A DNA stretch of 64,000 nt from contig CM073887.1 in assembly GCA_037176705.1 (NCBI GenBank), positions 60,845,001-60,909,000 of the forward strand, written 5' to 3'. Below are positions 53,501 through 60,040 of the stretch, piece after piece (the first letter of the stretch is position 1; every line of letters starts with the position of its first letter). The notes under the pieces were generated by a model. That model was not told the origin of the DNA. It saw only the letters and a program-made list of their open reading frames with translations, and did not search any database. Position numbers and translations under genes: made by a program. Source of the DNA: Molossus alvarezi (taxonomy: Eukaryota > Chordata > Mammalia > Chiroptera > Molossidae).

Positions 53501-55940
53501 AAAAAAAATACATGATTTCTGTTGCTGCCATTTTAATTTTTTTTTTTTTTAATCCTTACCTGAGGATATTCTTCCATTTATCTTCAGACAGAGTGGGAGG
53601 TTGAGAGAGAGAGAGAGAAACATCAATGCAAGAGAGAGACATCAGTTGGCTGCCTCCCGCATGACCCTGGTCAGGGTCGGGGACCAAATTGCAACCGAGG
53701 TACGTGACCAGAATTGAACCTGAGACTTTTTGGTCCATGGGCCAACGCCATAACTGCTAAGCCAAACTGGCCAGGGCTATTGCTGCCTTTTTGACCTTGA
53801 GTCATATAGCCAGTATTCGTGGACCAGGAGCTCTGGAGCATCATGTCTGTTCAGGAGCTTTGTCTGGAGAAGTGGGAAGGTGCAGTGGCACCTGGTGCCC
53901 TCACACCACTGGGAACAGGGCTTCCTTTGCAGAGCAGGGCCACCCGACACTCGCCACAGCCACAGGGGTGCCCTCCCAGCATCCCTCCTTACCTACTTAA
54001 GGAAACTTTCCAAGATGGGTGAGGGTGGAGACCTGCACACCCTGCATCTTCAGGAAGTTTCCAGGAAATGTGGTGTGGTTAAGCTCATGTCTGGAGGAAC
54101 TTCTGACGTTAACAGGGTGATGAGCGAATGCAGGGTCATTGGACACTACCAGCTAAGTGCCCCCAGACCTGGGTGGCCCCTGTCAGCCCCATCTTTGTTC
54201 ACTTCCACCTGTGACCTGGTATTTCCCTCTTTCTGCTGCTGTTCGTATCCTGATGTCCATTCCTGGGCACCCCACTCTCCTCCAGAAGGGGGTCCCTGTT
54301 CCCTGTTTGAACCTAACCACACAATGAATAGGTTGTTGCACAGCAGGGGTTTCTCCACTTATGAAATGCCGTAAGTTGTCTAATTGTACCCGGGTGTGCA
54401 TGTCCTTCTCTAGCTGCAGTCCAGTGGTTTTCATCATATATCAGGGTCTTCAACAGCTACCATCCTCCTAAAGGGCTGGGTAGGGTGAGGACAACATCCC
54501 CGGGAGCCCTGAGCTCAGGGTCCTGGCTGAGGCCTATTATACGGGGAGTCACAGCCATGTCTCCCTCTGTCCCCCAGCACCTGGCTCGGTACGTGGAGCA
54601 GTATGTGGGGCCTGAGGGTACGTCCAGCTCACCCACTGAGGGCTTCCTCCTGAAGCCCGTGTTCCTGCAGAGGTGAGAGGAGCCGCAAGGAGACCCTGTG
54701 TCTTTAATTGAGGCTGAACGGTAGTTTCCTTTGTCTGGGAACACTTATTGGGTGTCTGATGTGTTCGAGGTGTGGCCCTGCCCTCCTGAGGTCTGTGGTG
54801 AGCAGAGCAGTAATCCCAGGACAGGGAACTTAAAGGGGGCTGCCTTGCCTACGGGAGCAGAAGGACTGGGAGGAAGGAGAAGCTACTGGAAATGGCAGCC
54901 ATCAGGCCAGAGGTAGTCCCATCAGACCCTGGACCTGGGGCCAGGCAGGGCCAGATCTCAAGCCAAGTTGAGACAGGGGACCTTAAGATCAGTGGGGACT
55001 ATTGGTGGATGTTTAGATTTGAGTGGGGTCTCAGGCCCTCTGATAGGAGGGAAATGGGACTGGATCTGGTAGAGTAGAGGGGATCCTGGATGAGGGGGCT
55101 CCCCTGGTGGAGGGATGTGGGACAGAAGCAAGTGAGAGGAGCCCACAAGGCAGGCCAGGCGACCCCTCCCAGGGTTGCCAGTCCTGGTGTGTGACTGGGT
55201 TGATTTTCACTAGATTGAAGTGTTTGGGTGGTAGTGTTTTGCCTAGTTTGCATCTCCCTCACCACTGGGAAATCCAGCCAAGGATTTTCTGGTCTGCAAA
55301 TCCTCCTCTGACCTCCAGGAACCTCAAGAAATTCCGCAGGTGGCAATGTGAGCAGGTGCGGGCCCTGCGTGGTGAGGCCAAGAGCTCCTGGAAGCGGCTG
55401 GTGGGAGTGGAGAGCGCCTGCAACGTGGACTGCCGCTTCAAGCTCAGCTCCCACAAGATGATGTTCATTGTGAACTCCGAGGACTACATGTACCGCCGGG
55501 GGACTCTCTGCCGGGCCAAGCAGGTGCCCCTCCCGCCCTGTCCTGAGACCCTGGGTCTACCGCACGGCCAGCTGGGGGTGCCTGGGACCCTGAGATCTAG
55601 TCCATGGCCATCTAGGGGTGCCTGGGCTCCCATCTTGGGGATCCGGGCCCAACCCACAGCCAGCTGGGTGTGCCCTGTCTCTTGACTCCATCTCACCCAT
55701 CCCCTGCAGGTACAGCCCCTGGTCCTGCTGCGGCACCACCAGCACTTTGAGGAGTGGCATGGCCGCTGGTTGGAGGACAACGTGACCGTGGAGGCAGCCA
55801 GCCTGGTGCAAGACTGGCTGATGGGTGAAGAGGATGAGGACATGGTGCCCTGCAAGACACTCTGTGAGACAGCCCATGTGCACGGCCTGCCTGTGACCCG
55901 CTACCGCGTGCAGTACAGCCGCCGCCCTGCCTCCCCCTGA
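14472..55940 (+). CDS. SIN3B: SIN3B, transcriptional corepressor scaffold (19 coding exons, complete)
   Basis: SIN3B is the nuclear scaffold of the SIN3-HDAC corepressor. Its PAH domains bind short helices of DNA-binding repressors such as MXD proteins, and its middle region holds HDAC1/2. Joined exons: 14472-14573, 14828-14934, 16036-16189, 22965-23165, 28811-28954, 37621-37743, 39576-39665, 40137-40255, 41845-42052, 42883-42999, 44596-44834, 45795-45978, 48296-48935, 49450-49619, 52111-52284, 52632-52724, 54578-54672, 55319-55523, 55710-55940. All introns are GT-AG and the phases sum to 1131 codons plus stop. Approximate domains: PAH1 34-105, PAH2 149-234, PAH3 295-370, HDAC-interaction region 380-490, Sin3 C-terminal domain about 690-1110. 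A Ser/Glu/Pro-rich linker with a proline run separates the last two. Recalled human isoforms are about 1160 and 1130 residues, so this model fits the shorter form. The start is fixed by MAHAGGG, as in human. Confidence 0.97.
14828..14934 (+). CDS. SIN3B: SIN3B exon 2 (PAH1, first half)
   Basis: Acceptor cttcccgcAG. Encodes [15 protein letters not shown] to EFKSQ, helices 1-2 of PAH1. Donor AG|GTACCG, phase 2. Confidence 0.97.
14935..16035 (+). other. SIN3B intron 2
   Basis: About 1.1 kb with no repeat of note recognised. A MIR-like remnant lies at about 15380-15500 ('gaggctcactgaggctt'). No other exon was seen. Confidence 0.5.
16036..16189 (+). CDS. SIN3B: SIN3B exon 3 (PAH1, second half)
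   Basis: Completes the split Ser codon (AG|C) and encodes [14 protein letters not shown] to NIQSPLSSQ. Donor CAG|GTATGC, phase 0. Confidence 0.97.
16912..17168 (+). mobile_element. VES SINE, long-tail subtype
   Basis: Very complete copy: head 'gccctggccggtttggctc', box B 'gggttcggttcccgc', CT core, 'atgtcctcgggtgaggat' and poly(A). Target duplication GTCACCAG at 16904-16911 and 17169-17176. Confidence 0.92.
17177..18304 (+). other. SIN3B intron 3, unassigned part
   Basis: No exon and no named repeat were recognised in about 1.1 kb. Confidence 0.4.
18313..18769 (+). mobile_element. Non-autonomous hAT-like DNA transposon, split by a SINE
   Basis: The ends are inverted copies: CGGGGTGGGGAACC at the left, and at the right CATTCCCCACCCCTG, which reverses to CAGGGGTGGGGAATG. 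Both sides carry the same 8 bp, TCCTAGGT (18305-18312 and 18770-18777), the duplication length of hAT transposases. Without the inserted SINE the element is about 250 bp and has no coding capacity. Confidence 0.85.
18409..18621 (+). mobile_element. VES SINE inserted in the hAT element
   Basis: Short-tail subtype: 'cctggccggtgtggctcag' head, 'atccccagtagggggcatg' body and 'aatcaataaaaac' tail. Flanked by AAAATTAGCCTGCTA (18394-18408) and AAAAGTTAGCCTGCTA (18622-18637). Confidence 0.9.
18985..19246 (+). mobile_element. VES SINE, long-tail subtype
   Basis: Head 'gccctggctggtttggct', CT core, 'atgtcctcgagtgaggat' tail. The flanks 'aaaaatgtctctag' and 'aaaaatgtctccag' form a near-exact duplication. 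Confidence 0.9.
19250..20434 (+). other. SIN3B intron 3, unassigned part
   Basis: No coding exon was recognised. A fragment of the hAT-like 'ggccaactatggctcatgg' repeat lies at about 20355-20430. Confidence 0.4.
20435..20990 (-). mobile_element. L1M 3' end, antisense
   Basis: 'tattgtggtaatattta', 'gtaaccaccacc', 'gttcatccacgttgta' and 'ggaattgctgggtcat' follow the antisense 3' region of old L1. Confidence 0.75.
21152..21213. repeat. Exact 31-bp tandem duplication
   Basis: The 31-bp unit starting GGAGGGGAGCTTC and ending ACAACCTT occurs twice head-to-tail (21152-21182, 21183-21213) with no difference between copies. Confidence 0.95.
21425..21757 (+). mobile_element. MST/MLT1-like LTR (ERVL-MaLR)
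   Basis: 'tatatttggagatag', 'aaccatgtgaggacac', 'ctgcaagccaagaggcctc' and 'tttgttatggcatcc' follow the MaLR LTR pattern. No retroviral genes were seen. Confidence 0.65.
21890..22964 (+). other. SIN3B intron 3, distal part
   Basis: About 21890-22140 looks like an L2-type remnant ('gaggatatagctgtgaac'). Apart from the branch/acceptor region of exon 4 the remainder is unassigned. Confidence 0.4.
22965..23165 (+). CDS. SIN3B: SIN3B exon 4 (PAH2, first half)
   Basis: Acceptor ttattgtcAG. Encodes [13 protein letters not shown], then [17 protein letters not shown] to HTYQ. Donor CAG|GTAAGT, phase 0, 67 codons. The linker before PAH2 differs from the recalled human sequence more than PAH2 itself does. 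Confidence 0.96.
23351..23585 (-). mobile_element. VES SINE
   Basis: 'tatcctcacccgaggata' at the left, 'aaactggCCAGGAC' at the right. Confidence 0.85.
23591..23820 (-). mobile_element. VES SINE
   Basis: Directly follows the previous copy: 'taatccttacccgaggat', GA core, 'aaactgtCCAGGGC'. Confidence 0.85.
24300..24498 (+). mobile_element. VES SINE, short-tail subtype, internally shortened head
   Basis: 'caggctggtgtggctcag', then a head about 20 bp shorter than in sister copies, 'atccccagtggggggcatg', CT core and a G-rich tail (GGGGCGGGGGGTGGGGG). The flanks 'aagaacctaaga' (about 24288) and 24501 form the duplication. Confidence 0.85.
24570..24960 (-). mobile_element. L2-like remnant
   Basis: 'acagcctgtgcaaaggcc' and 'cagaggtcagaagggg' are typical of antisense L2. 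It is diverged. Confidence 0.4.
25103..25350 (-). mobile_element. VES SINE, first of two serial insertions
   Basis: Antisense copy 'aatcctcatccgaggac' to 'aaaccaaCCAGGGC'. AGAGCTGTTTT lies on both sides (25096 and 25352). Confidence 0.9.
25363..25617 (-). mobile_element. VES SINE, second of two serial insertions
   Basis: Antisense copy 'atcctcacccgaggaca' to 'aaaccagCCAGGGC'. A third AGAGCTGTTTT follows at 25620. Confidence 0.9.
26095..27565 (-). mobile_element. 5'-truncated L1 (ORF2 C-terminus and 3' UTR), antisense
   Basis: The minus strand reads the C-terminal end of L1 ORF2 (…PLLGIYPKK…, …[18 protein letters not shown]…), with its stop at 26412-26414, then a 3' UTR and an A-rich tail. 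At least one disruption separates it from a second ORF2 segment at 26921-27217. Target duplication AGCATTTGCATTTTA (26080-26094) and AGCATCTGCATTTTA (27566-27580). Confidence 0.92.
27581..28810 (+). other. SIN3B intron 4, distal part
   Basis: No exon apart from the acceptor of exon 5 and no firmly named repeat. Moderately GC-rich unique sequence. Confidence 0.4.
28811..28954 (+). CDS. SIN3B: SIN3B exon 5 (PAH2, second half)
   Basis: Acceptor caatctgtAG. Encodes [14 protein letters not shown] to LPEAKRSL. Donor CTC|GTGAGT. 48 codons, phase 0. Confidence 0.97.
29879..30137 (-). mobile_element. VES SINE with 14-bp target duplication
   Basis: CATTTCCACTTTTT stands at 29865-29878 and again at 30138-30151. 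In between is an antisense VES ending 'aactggCCAGGGC'. Confidence 0.92.
31667..32491 (-). pseudogene. L1/HAL1 ORF1 protein, with an in-frame stop
   Basis: ORF1p is the RNA-binding trimeric protein of L1. The minus strand carries a coiled-coil-like segment rich in Leu/Lys/Glu (32201-32491, ending NTQSE*). In the same frame follow the RRM and C-terminal domain (31667-32119) with the hallmark segments ARREW and YPAKLSF. The two open parts are separated by an in-frame TAG at 32201-32203, so the protein is interrupted. The N-terminal end before 32491 was not resolved. Confidence 0.75.
32530..33384 (-). promoter_or_regulatory. HAL1 5' UTR / internal promoter region
   Basis: GC-richer than its surroundings. 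Its first 25 bases (minus strand) contain TCAAGATGGTGGCG, close to the YY1 site that sits at the 5' end of L1 5' UTRs. Promoter activity is inferred by family analogy only. Confidence 0.5.
35855..36060 (+). mobile_element. Old hAT-like repeat ('AATAAAACTTTATTTA' family)
   Basis: 'gagttggcagatgttttc' to 'ccaataaaactttattta' and 'gaaacaggccaagc', the plus orientation of the repeat seen antisense at 9534 and 42478. Confidence 0.5.
37130..37500 (+). mobile_element. L2 3' end
   Basis: 'tcatctcaaatgcttttc' to 'tgagcatcgcaaaagctg' and 'ggcccatggcagacagtgc' follow the L2 3' consensus pattern. Confidence 0.5.
37621..37743 (+). CDS. SIN3B: SIN3B exon 6 (basic linker after PAH2)
   Basis: Acceptor gtgtctttAG. 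Encodes [13 protein letters not shown] to PVSAPAK, with a KKRSRPS basic stretch that could act as a nuclear localisation signal (inference). Donor AAG|GTAACC. 41 codons. Confidence 0.96.
38676..39250 (-). mobile_element. Possible solo retroviral LTR, antisense (outer end uncertain)
   Basis: On the minus strand a poly(A) signal (AATAAA, 38794-38799 complement) is followed about 20 bases later by a CTCTCA cleavage-like site, a T/G-rich U5-like stretch and an end GGACCCCACACA at 38676. This resembles R-U5 of a class I endogenous retrovirus. The start of U3 and a target duplication were not found, and no internal viral gene is present. The 39250 limit is a guess. Confidence 0.35.
39576..39665 (+). 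CDS. SIN3B: SIN3B exon 7
   Basis: Acceptor tctccacAG. Encodes [12 protein letters not shown] to FSFFDK, the start of PAH3. Donor AAG|GTGACT. 30 codons. Confidence 0.96.
40137..40255 (+). CDS. SIN3B: SIN3B exon 8 (PAH3 core)
   Basis: Acceptor ctccctgcAG. Encodes [15 protein letters not shown] to VSPFL. Donor TTAGG|GTGAGC, phase 2. Confidence 0.96.
40400..40847 (-). mobile_element. L1M 3' end, antisense
   Basis: 'caccacaatcaaggtac', 'ttatataaatggaatcat' and 'ccctggagattctc' are typical. A (GT)n run lies at 40523-40549. Confidence 0.6.
40848..41109 (+). mobile_element. VES SINE with perfect 17-bp target duplication
   Basis: Long-tail subtype. AAAATTCTAACAACCAG is present unchanged at 40831-40847 and 41110-41126, which points to a fairly recent insertion. 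Confidence 0.95.
41127..41844 (+). other. SIN3B intron 8, distal part
   Basis: A short hAT-like 'cataaaactttatttac' remnant at about 41480-41560. Otherwise unassigned. Confidence 0.4.
41845..42052 (+). CDS. SIN3B: SIN3B exon 9 (end of PAH3, start of HDAC-interaction region)
   Basis: Acceptor atttctgaAG. Completes GGG and encodes [20 protein letters not shown], then [14 protein letters not shown] to AICKE. Donor GAG|GTAGCT, phase 0. Confidence 0.96.
42478..42715 (-). mobile_element. hAT-like repeat with recognisable terminal inverted repeats
   Basis: Left end CCAGGGATCAGCAA and right end TTTGCTGACACCTG are inverted copies. An exact 8-bp duplication is no longer visible, so it is old. Confidence 0.55.
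42883..42999 (+). CDS. SIN3B: SIN3B exon 10 (HDAC-interaction region)
   Basis: Acceptor tcttggtgcAG. Encodes [12 protein letters not shown] to DERFE. Donor GAG|GTGCGT. 39 codons. The intron stays open for 50 more codons, so intron retention would not stop at once. Confidence 0.96.
43303..43500 (+). mobile_element. VES SINE, short-tail subtype
   Basis: 'acccggctggtgtggctcg' head, 'atccccagtggggagcatg' body, 'aaaaaatcaataag' tail. Flanks 'agattagcttc' and 'taggttagctt' look like a worn duplication. Confidence 0.85.
43518..44060 (-). mobile_element. L1M fragment, antisense
   Basis: 'agattcccatgcaatata', 'agtggaatcacatggtg' and 'gagaatcatcca' fit the antisense L1M 3' end. TG/GCATG-rich low-complexity sequence lies at 43720-43775. 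Confidence 0.55.
44062..44299 (-). mobile_element. VES SINE
   Basis: 'taatcctcacccgagga' to 'aaaccgtCCAGGGC', antisense. Confidence 0.88.
44596..44834 (+). CDS. SIN3B: SIN3B exon 11
   Basis: Acceptor cttctccatAG. Encodes [16 protein letters not shown] to VPVVLK. Ends AAAAG|GTTTCC, a weak donor; joining to exon 12 gives [12 protein letters not shown] as in human, so the junction is secure. Phase 2. Confidence 0.95.
45077..45344 (-). mobile_element. VES SINE with 15-bp target duplication
   Basis: CCACACTTTGCCTTT at 45062-45076 and 45345-45359. Antisense VES with a (GA)n(CAGA)n core. Confidence 0.92.
45795..45978 (+). CDS. SIN3B: SIN3B exon 12
   Basis: Acceptor gcccctgcAG. Encodes [13 protein letters not shown] to IESVYDE, a charged helical segment. 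Donor GAG|GTGAGA, phase 0. Confidence 0.97.
45979..47033 (+). other. SIN3B intron 12, proximal part
   Basis: A MIR-like segment at about 46200-46400 ('gaaactgagtcacaagag'). The remainder is unassigned. Confidence 0.4.
47034..47289 (-). mobile_element. VES SINE with 13-bp target duplication
   Basis: CTCGACTCTTCTC at 47021-47033 and 47290-47302, with an antisense VES between. Confidence 0.92.
47303..48295 (+). other. SIN3B intron 12, distal part
   Basis: GC-rich unique sequence. No exon or repeat was recognised. Confidence 0.4.
48296..48935 (+). CDS. SIN3B: SIN3B exon 13 (large central exon)
   Basis: Acceptor ctgtccccAG. Encodes [12 protein letters not shown], then [18 protein letters not shown], then an acidic Ser/Pro-rich linker with a run of nine prolines (codons at about 48683-48709), then [20 protein letters not shown] to MELRLKQP. 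It ends one base into the Ser codon: CCTA|GTGAGT. 640 nt. The linker is the least conserved part of the protein. Confidence 0.96.
49450..49619 (+). CDS. SIN3B: SIN3B exon 14
   Basis: Acceptor cgccctcAG|GTGAGG. Completes Ser and encodes [15 protein letters not shown] to VQSIARQ. Donor CAG|GTGAGC. The exon starts with a donor-like GTGAGG (see findings). Confidence 0.96.
49780..50250 (-). mobile_element. L1M 3' end, antisense
   Basis: 'aaagtagaattcacataac', 'agaacatttctatcactcc', 'gttcatccacgttatg' and 'aatgctgctgtgaacatg' are typical. Confidence 0.75.
50251..52110 (+). other. SIN3B intron 14, distal part
   Basis: No exon was recognised. A CTG/TCTG-rich degenerate repeat lies at 51825-51935. 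The rest is unassigned. Confidence 0.4.
51825..51935. repeat. Degenerate TCTG/GTGCT-rich simple repeat
   Basis: Recurring 'ctggt', 'gtctg', 'ctctgc' words (ctggtctggtctag, ggtgtgctctgcactggtg, ctgctctgatctgctctgc) without a strict period. Confidence 0.6.
52111..52284 (+). CDS. SIN3B: SIN3B exon 15
   Basis: Acceptor tccccaccAG; an equally good 'cacccaccAG' stands 21 bp upstream (AG at 52089-52090). Encodes [15 protein letters not shown] to DENCFK. Donor AAG|GTGAGA. 58 codons. Confidence 0.97.
52632..52724 (+). CDS. SIN3B: SIN3B exon 16
   Basis: Acceptor taccttccccAG. Encodes [12 protein letters not shown] to EDPVEVQ. Donor CAG|GTGAGG. 31 codons. Confidence 0.97.
53120..53330 (-). mobile_element. 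MaLR-like LTR fragment, antisense
   Basis: 'cttataaggacatcag', 'actatttccaaatgagg' and 'caattcaacccataatag' are the reverse of the pattern seen at 21425 and 63690. Confidence 0.6.
53538..53778 (-). mobile_element. VES SINE
   Basis: 'taatccttacctgaggat' to 'aaactggCCAGGGC'. TTGCTGCC on both sides. Confidence 0.88.
53779..54577 (+). other. SIN3B intron 16, distal part
   Basis: No repeat or exon was recognised before exon 17. Confidence 0.4.
54578..54672 (+). CDS. SIN3B: SIN3B exon 17
   Basis: Acceptor tgtcccccAG. Encodes [11 protein letters not shown] to KPVFLQ. Donor AG|GTGAGA, phase 2. Confidence 0.96.
54673..55318 (+). other. SIN3B intron 17
   Basis: About 650 bp, with no element recognised. 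Confidence 0.4.
55319..55523 (+). CDS. SIN3B: SIN3B exon 18
   Basis: Acceptor ctgacctccAG. Encodes [16 protein letters not shown] to TLCRAKQ after a split Arg. Donor CAG|GTGCCC is off-consensus at positions +4 and +5. By recall human has three Arg after KKF, here two, so one residue seems lost. Confidence 0.96.
55545..55680. repeat. About three imperfect 45-46 bp tandem units in SIN3B intron 18
   Basis: The pattern 'ggccagctgggggtgcctggg', 'ggccatctaggggtgcctggg', 'agccagctgggtgtgcc' repeats at a spacing of 45-46 bp and fills most of the 186-bp intron. Confidence 0.7.
55710..55940 (+). CDS. SIN3B: SIN3B exon 19 (C-terminus)
   Basis: Acceptor tcccctgcAG. Encodes [16 protein letters not shown] to [11 protein letters not shown], stop TGA at 55938-55940. 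76 codons plus stop. Confidence 0.97.
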   Translation, partial: VQPLVLLRHHQHFEEWHGRWLEDNVTVEAASLVQDWLMGEEDEDMVPCKTLCETAHVHGLPVTRYRVQYSRRPASP

Positions 55941-57530
55941 TGCACCTGAGCAGCCATCACAACGCAGTTTGGTGTGGTTGCTTCCTCGGCCTAGGTGGCG
56001 GTCAAGGGCCTTTTCATGAACACCTGAGGGAAGGAGCACTTCCCCTAGCCTTGCTGCTACAGGCTGCCCGCTCCAGAGAGGGGATTGTGTCAGATTGCGG
56101 CCCCACGCTGCCATCACTCTCAGCTCCCGGCTTCCTTTGAGCCACTCCTGTGCCAAACCTGAACCCCTTGCACTTGAACTCGGGGCTCAGTCCCCAGCAG
56201 AAAAGAGAGGATCCTCACACTGCCTGAGGAACAGCAGTTATGTTCACACACCTGCCAGGCACTTCTGACATCACGTGCCAAATCTCTGGGTGGGGCCGCA
56301 CTGGTCACTTTGTGCACAGGGCATCTGGAGGAGGCAGTGACAAGCCGTGTGAGGGCACACATTTGGGAGGGGTCAGCATTCCAGAGCCCCCAGCATAAGC
56401 GTTGGGCCAGGGACTTGCTTGAAAAGTATGTCCTTCCCGAGTGGTTTTAAGTGTTTCCAGCAACATTTCTCAAGCTGGGCAGCACCTGTATCTGACAGTG
56501 TGGACATCCACTTGACCTGGTTGGTGCTTGGATCCTTGTCATTTTATAAGTAGTAAGAGCCCTTTCAGCCAAACTGTTAGGTGTGGGTGGGCAGGGGGCA
56601 CCAGAATGGTCTGGAAGGCCCCACTCTGGAAAAATACGCCAAACCCTATGTTGATCCAGCAGCCGGACTCTGGGTCTGTGAGGGACAGGGCTCAGCCCGG
56701 CACTCCCTCAAAGTTGGAGTGGCCCATGTTGGGAGGGCCCTGTGGCAGGATTGTATACCTAAGATGGATATTCTAGAAATACATAGATGCACACACATAT
56801 TTATTCCTTTACACTCTCAGTGGTGGTTATCTTTTTCAACAACTAAGTCCCATGGTTTCTTGGGGAGTGAGAGCCCTCTTCCTACCCACCTGGACACCAC
56901 TGTTCCTGCGGTTGCCACCTGGGGGGGCATGTGTGTGAGGGGCTGAGGCGACTGTTCCACAGAGGCATCCAAGGCTTTCTGCTAGAAACACCAAGCAATT
57001 CAGGCTGGGGACCAGCTCTTTAAACTTACTGCACCGCAAGAAGCCCTGGCTGGGCCCCTCGCAACATCATACTGAGAGTGGGGTCCGCTGACAGGTGGGC
57101 CTGAAACAAGCCTGGTGCAGCCTCTGCCATCCACAGCCCTCGCCCTCCTGCAGCTGAGCTGTGCCAAACACCCGTGGAGACTTGTTTATAGAAGTTACCT
57201 GTGGAACTCAAGGTTTGCGGAGCCTTTAACTCTAGGGCCAAGGCCATCACCTTCCCCTGTTTTCTCAAGTGTAACCCAGGCACTTTGAATCCTTGTTTTG
57301 TAAGAAGGGAACTTATCAGAGTTCCTGAACCAGCCCCTTCAGGCAGCCCTCTGTGCCTCAGTGGGGGCCTGGGGTGTTCGCCAAACCCCTGAACCCCTAC
57401 CCTGCATGCTTCTAAGGAGCTCTTTCATTTTTGAAGAATTTCTCTTCTGGGGCTTGGACTTCCTTTGCAGCTGTTTTGAATGTAGTTTCCTTTTCTATTT
57501 ATTTGCACATTAAAGTTAAAAGTTAAATAT
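55941..57530 (+). other. SIN3B: SIN3B 3' UTR (probable)
   Basis: About 1.6 kb of non-repetitive sequence between the stop codon and the ATTAAA signal. The right end is inferred from that signal. Confidence 0.6.
57509..57514 (+). terminator. SIN3B: SIN3B polyadenylation signal ATTAAA
   Basis: ATTAAA, the commonest variant hexamer, lies in an A/T-rich pocket of an otherwise GC-rich region. No AATAAA was seen earlier in the 3' UTR. Confidence 0.55.
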
Positions 57531-57534
57531 TGAC

Positions 57535-59685
57535 CTGAAGCTGTGAGATTCCACCCATGACTTACTGTGTGAGAATTCCAGGGCAGTTTCTCCTGCCCAG
57601 TGACAGGCGGCAGGACCCACAGCGAGTGTCTGTGCCTGTGCACCCAGCAGTTCCCAGACCCTGCAGTGAGGTGTCCCATGGGGTAGTGCTCCATTTTCTT
57701 ACCAGAGCATTTCTAGAACATTCATTCCCAATTTATTGTTCATATTCAGTGGAAATGCAGTGTTTCCTTCTAGTTCTGTGCTTGCAATACCCCATTTCAG
57801 GACCTGGTCTTTGAGTTTGCCTTTGTGCACCTGATGCCAGGTCAGGAGGTTCACGGGAGGCATGGGGGGTGGGGAGCTCCACCCCTGGGGCCACCCCTTT
57901 CCACCTCCTGTTTCTTTCCCATTACTGTGTCCTCTGAACATCTCTAGGACCCCCTTCCACCTGACCTGCTCCCCCCCCTCCCCCCCCAAGGAACTGGAGA
58001 TCCACACCTCTGCTCAGGGGCCTTCTAGCTGGCACCTCTTGTGCTTCCACAAAGGGACTGGCTGCGCCCTTCTGCCCCTCCCCTGCCCATTGTCCACCAC
58101 CAGGCCTCACGTGTCAGGTTCCTGAGCTCATTTGCTACTGTCCTGGCCAGTCCTCTCCCACGAGTTGTCCTGACCTCCCAGAGTGGCTGTTGCTGCCTCC
58201 CAGGGACCCCTCTGCCATGTGCATCCCACCCCCTGGACAAGTGCTGCCCCTGACAGTGCCCACCTCCCCCTACAGAGTGCCAGGGGTAGCAGGGAACTTG
58301 GAGAAGGAGGCTTGAACTATCTTAGATGCCTCCTGGGCTGGAGCCCGAGTCAGGGGTGCCCAGGGCCCCTCTGTGCCCACAGCTGGACTTCCTCAGTCTG
58401 AAGTGCTGGGTGGAGAGGCCTCGGCATATAAACTGGTGCTGCAGTACCAGGTCCTATGAGAGCAGACTGGAGCGGGTCACATTGTAGTGGGCAGAACTCT
58501 GAGATGGCCCTAGGATTCCCACCCCCATCGACACCCCCAGTCCTTGTCCTCAAGTGGCCTGTGACTGGGATGAGATTCCTGGAAATTAGCGCAAGGGTCT
58601 CCTGCTGGCCTGGAAGACGGCGGCTCTGTGTTGGGATGAGGACCGAGCCCGGGGACTACGGTCTGGTGAGGCTCTGAGCAGAGGACCAGCCTGCTGCCTG
58701 GACTCACCCAGGGAAACACCAGATCATAAGGGCCTATTGTTCCAGTCCACTGTGTTCCTGGCAGTGGCTTAGGCCACCGTGAAAGGTCAGCCCAAATCCA
58801 TACGGCAGCCGTCTCCTCACTACCCTCTGCCTCCCCTGGACCTCCCCTGGACCCCCTTCAAGTGTGGAACCAGAGCCGCCCTCCCCTCCCCAGTGTGGTA
58901 GAGAGAGCCGTGTGTGATGCCTGGGTGGTGATAGGGGTTCACGTGGGACCCAATGAACTCTGTCATTACAGGGGTGTTTGTCTTGCTGGCTGTTTGTGAG
59001 GTACAACTAGCACTTTACACCTGATGCCCTGGCTGAGAATGAGGCTGATTGTTCTAAAAAGCAAGTTTACCTAGAGTTAGTGTCAGGAGGCCCCTGGTTG
59101 GGGTAGGACAGGCCGGGATGGGAACTGCCTGGTAGGAGCCTGCAGGGACTGGGGTGTGGGATGAGGTCTCCATGAGCAATGGCCTGAGGAATCCAAACTA
59201 CACCCCACTTTAGATTCTCCAGCACTATGGCCCGGAGTGTGGGAGCTCCAGGCCATGGTACAGTTGAGCAGATGACGATGCAGGGTCCTGGGAAGAATGC
59301 CCAGGGCATCTGAGGTTGGGAAGGCCAGACTTCAAACCTTGGTGCCCAGCAACATAGGTCACAATCCCCTCTTTTCGGGCCGCTCCAGGGGGTTAATGTC
59401 CCTGCTCGCAGGCCAAGGCCCAGCCCCGGATGTGGGCAGGTGTAGACACACATGAGTGCCCATCTGGCTTCAAAATACAACATAAAGAAAACAACTTCCA
59501 CAAAGACGACCACCCCGAGCAGCTTGCTCTGGAAGGATGTGCAGACCTGCCTCTTCCTCTGCAGGCAGCGAGGTGAGGGAGGGGCGGTGGGGAGAATCGG
59601 CTTCCAGGGTTCCTGGCAGAGCTGGAAGGTAAAAAATCCAGGACTAGCGACTGCGTTGGGCCTGTTTGCCATTTTTTCCATCATT
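57535..59685. other. SIN3B-F2RL3 intergenic region, proximal
   Basis: GC-rich unique sequence without an accepted gene. 58201-58310 is one arm of an inverted duplication. A minus-strand open frame at 59067-59684 is discussed under findings. Confidence 0.4.
58201..58310 (+). repeat. Inverted-duplication arm A1
   Basis: Matches the reverse complement of 60315-60414 at roughly 85-90 per cent by eye ('gtgctgcccctgacagtgcc' versus 'gtgctgcccctggcagtgcc'; 'agagtgccaggggtagcag' in both). Confidence 0.75.
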
Positions 59686-59689
59686 TAAG

Positions 59690-60040
59690 AAGTTTTAAAT
59701 TGTGGTAAAATACCCATAAAATTTACCACATTAACCATTTTAAATGCACAGGTCAGTGGCAGTAAGGACATTCACATTGTCATGCAGTTATCACGCCATC
59801 CATCTCCAGAACTTTCTCATCTTCCCGGACAGAAACCCATCAAACACTGACTCCCATACCCATCCCAGCCCCTGGCACCCACCACCTGCCTCCTGTCTCT
59901 CTGGATCTGACTCCTCTGCGCAACCTCATATAAATGGAATCACACAGTATTTGACCTTTCCGTGTCTGGCTTATTTCACTCAGCATAATGTCCTCAAGGT
60001 TCATCCATGTAGCATGTGTCAGAATGTCCTTCCTTTTTGA
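59690..60040 (-). mobile_element. L1M 3' end, antisense
   Basis: 'attgtggtaaaataccc', 'catataaatggaatcac' and 'gttcatccatgtagcatg' are typical. Confidence 0.75.
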
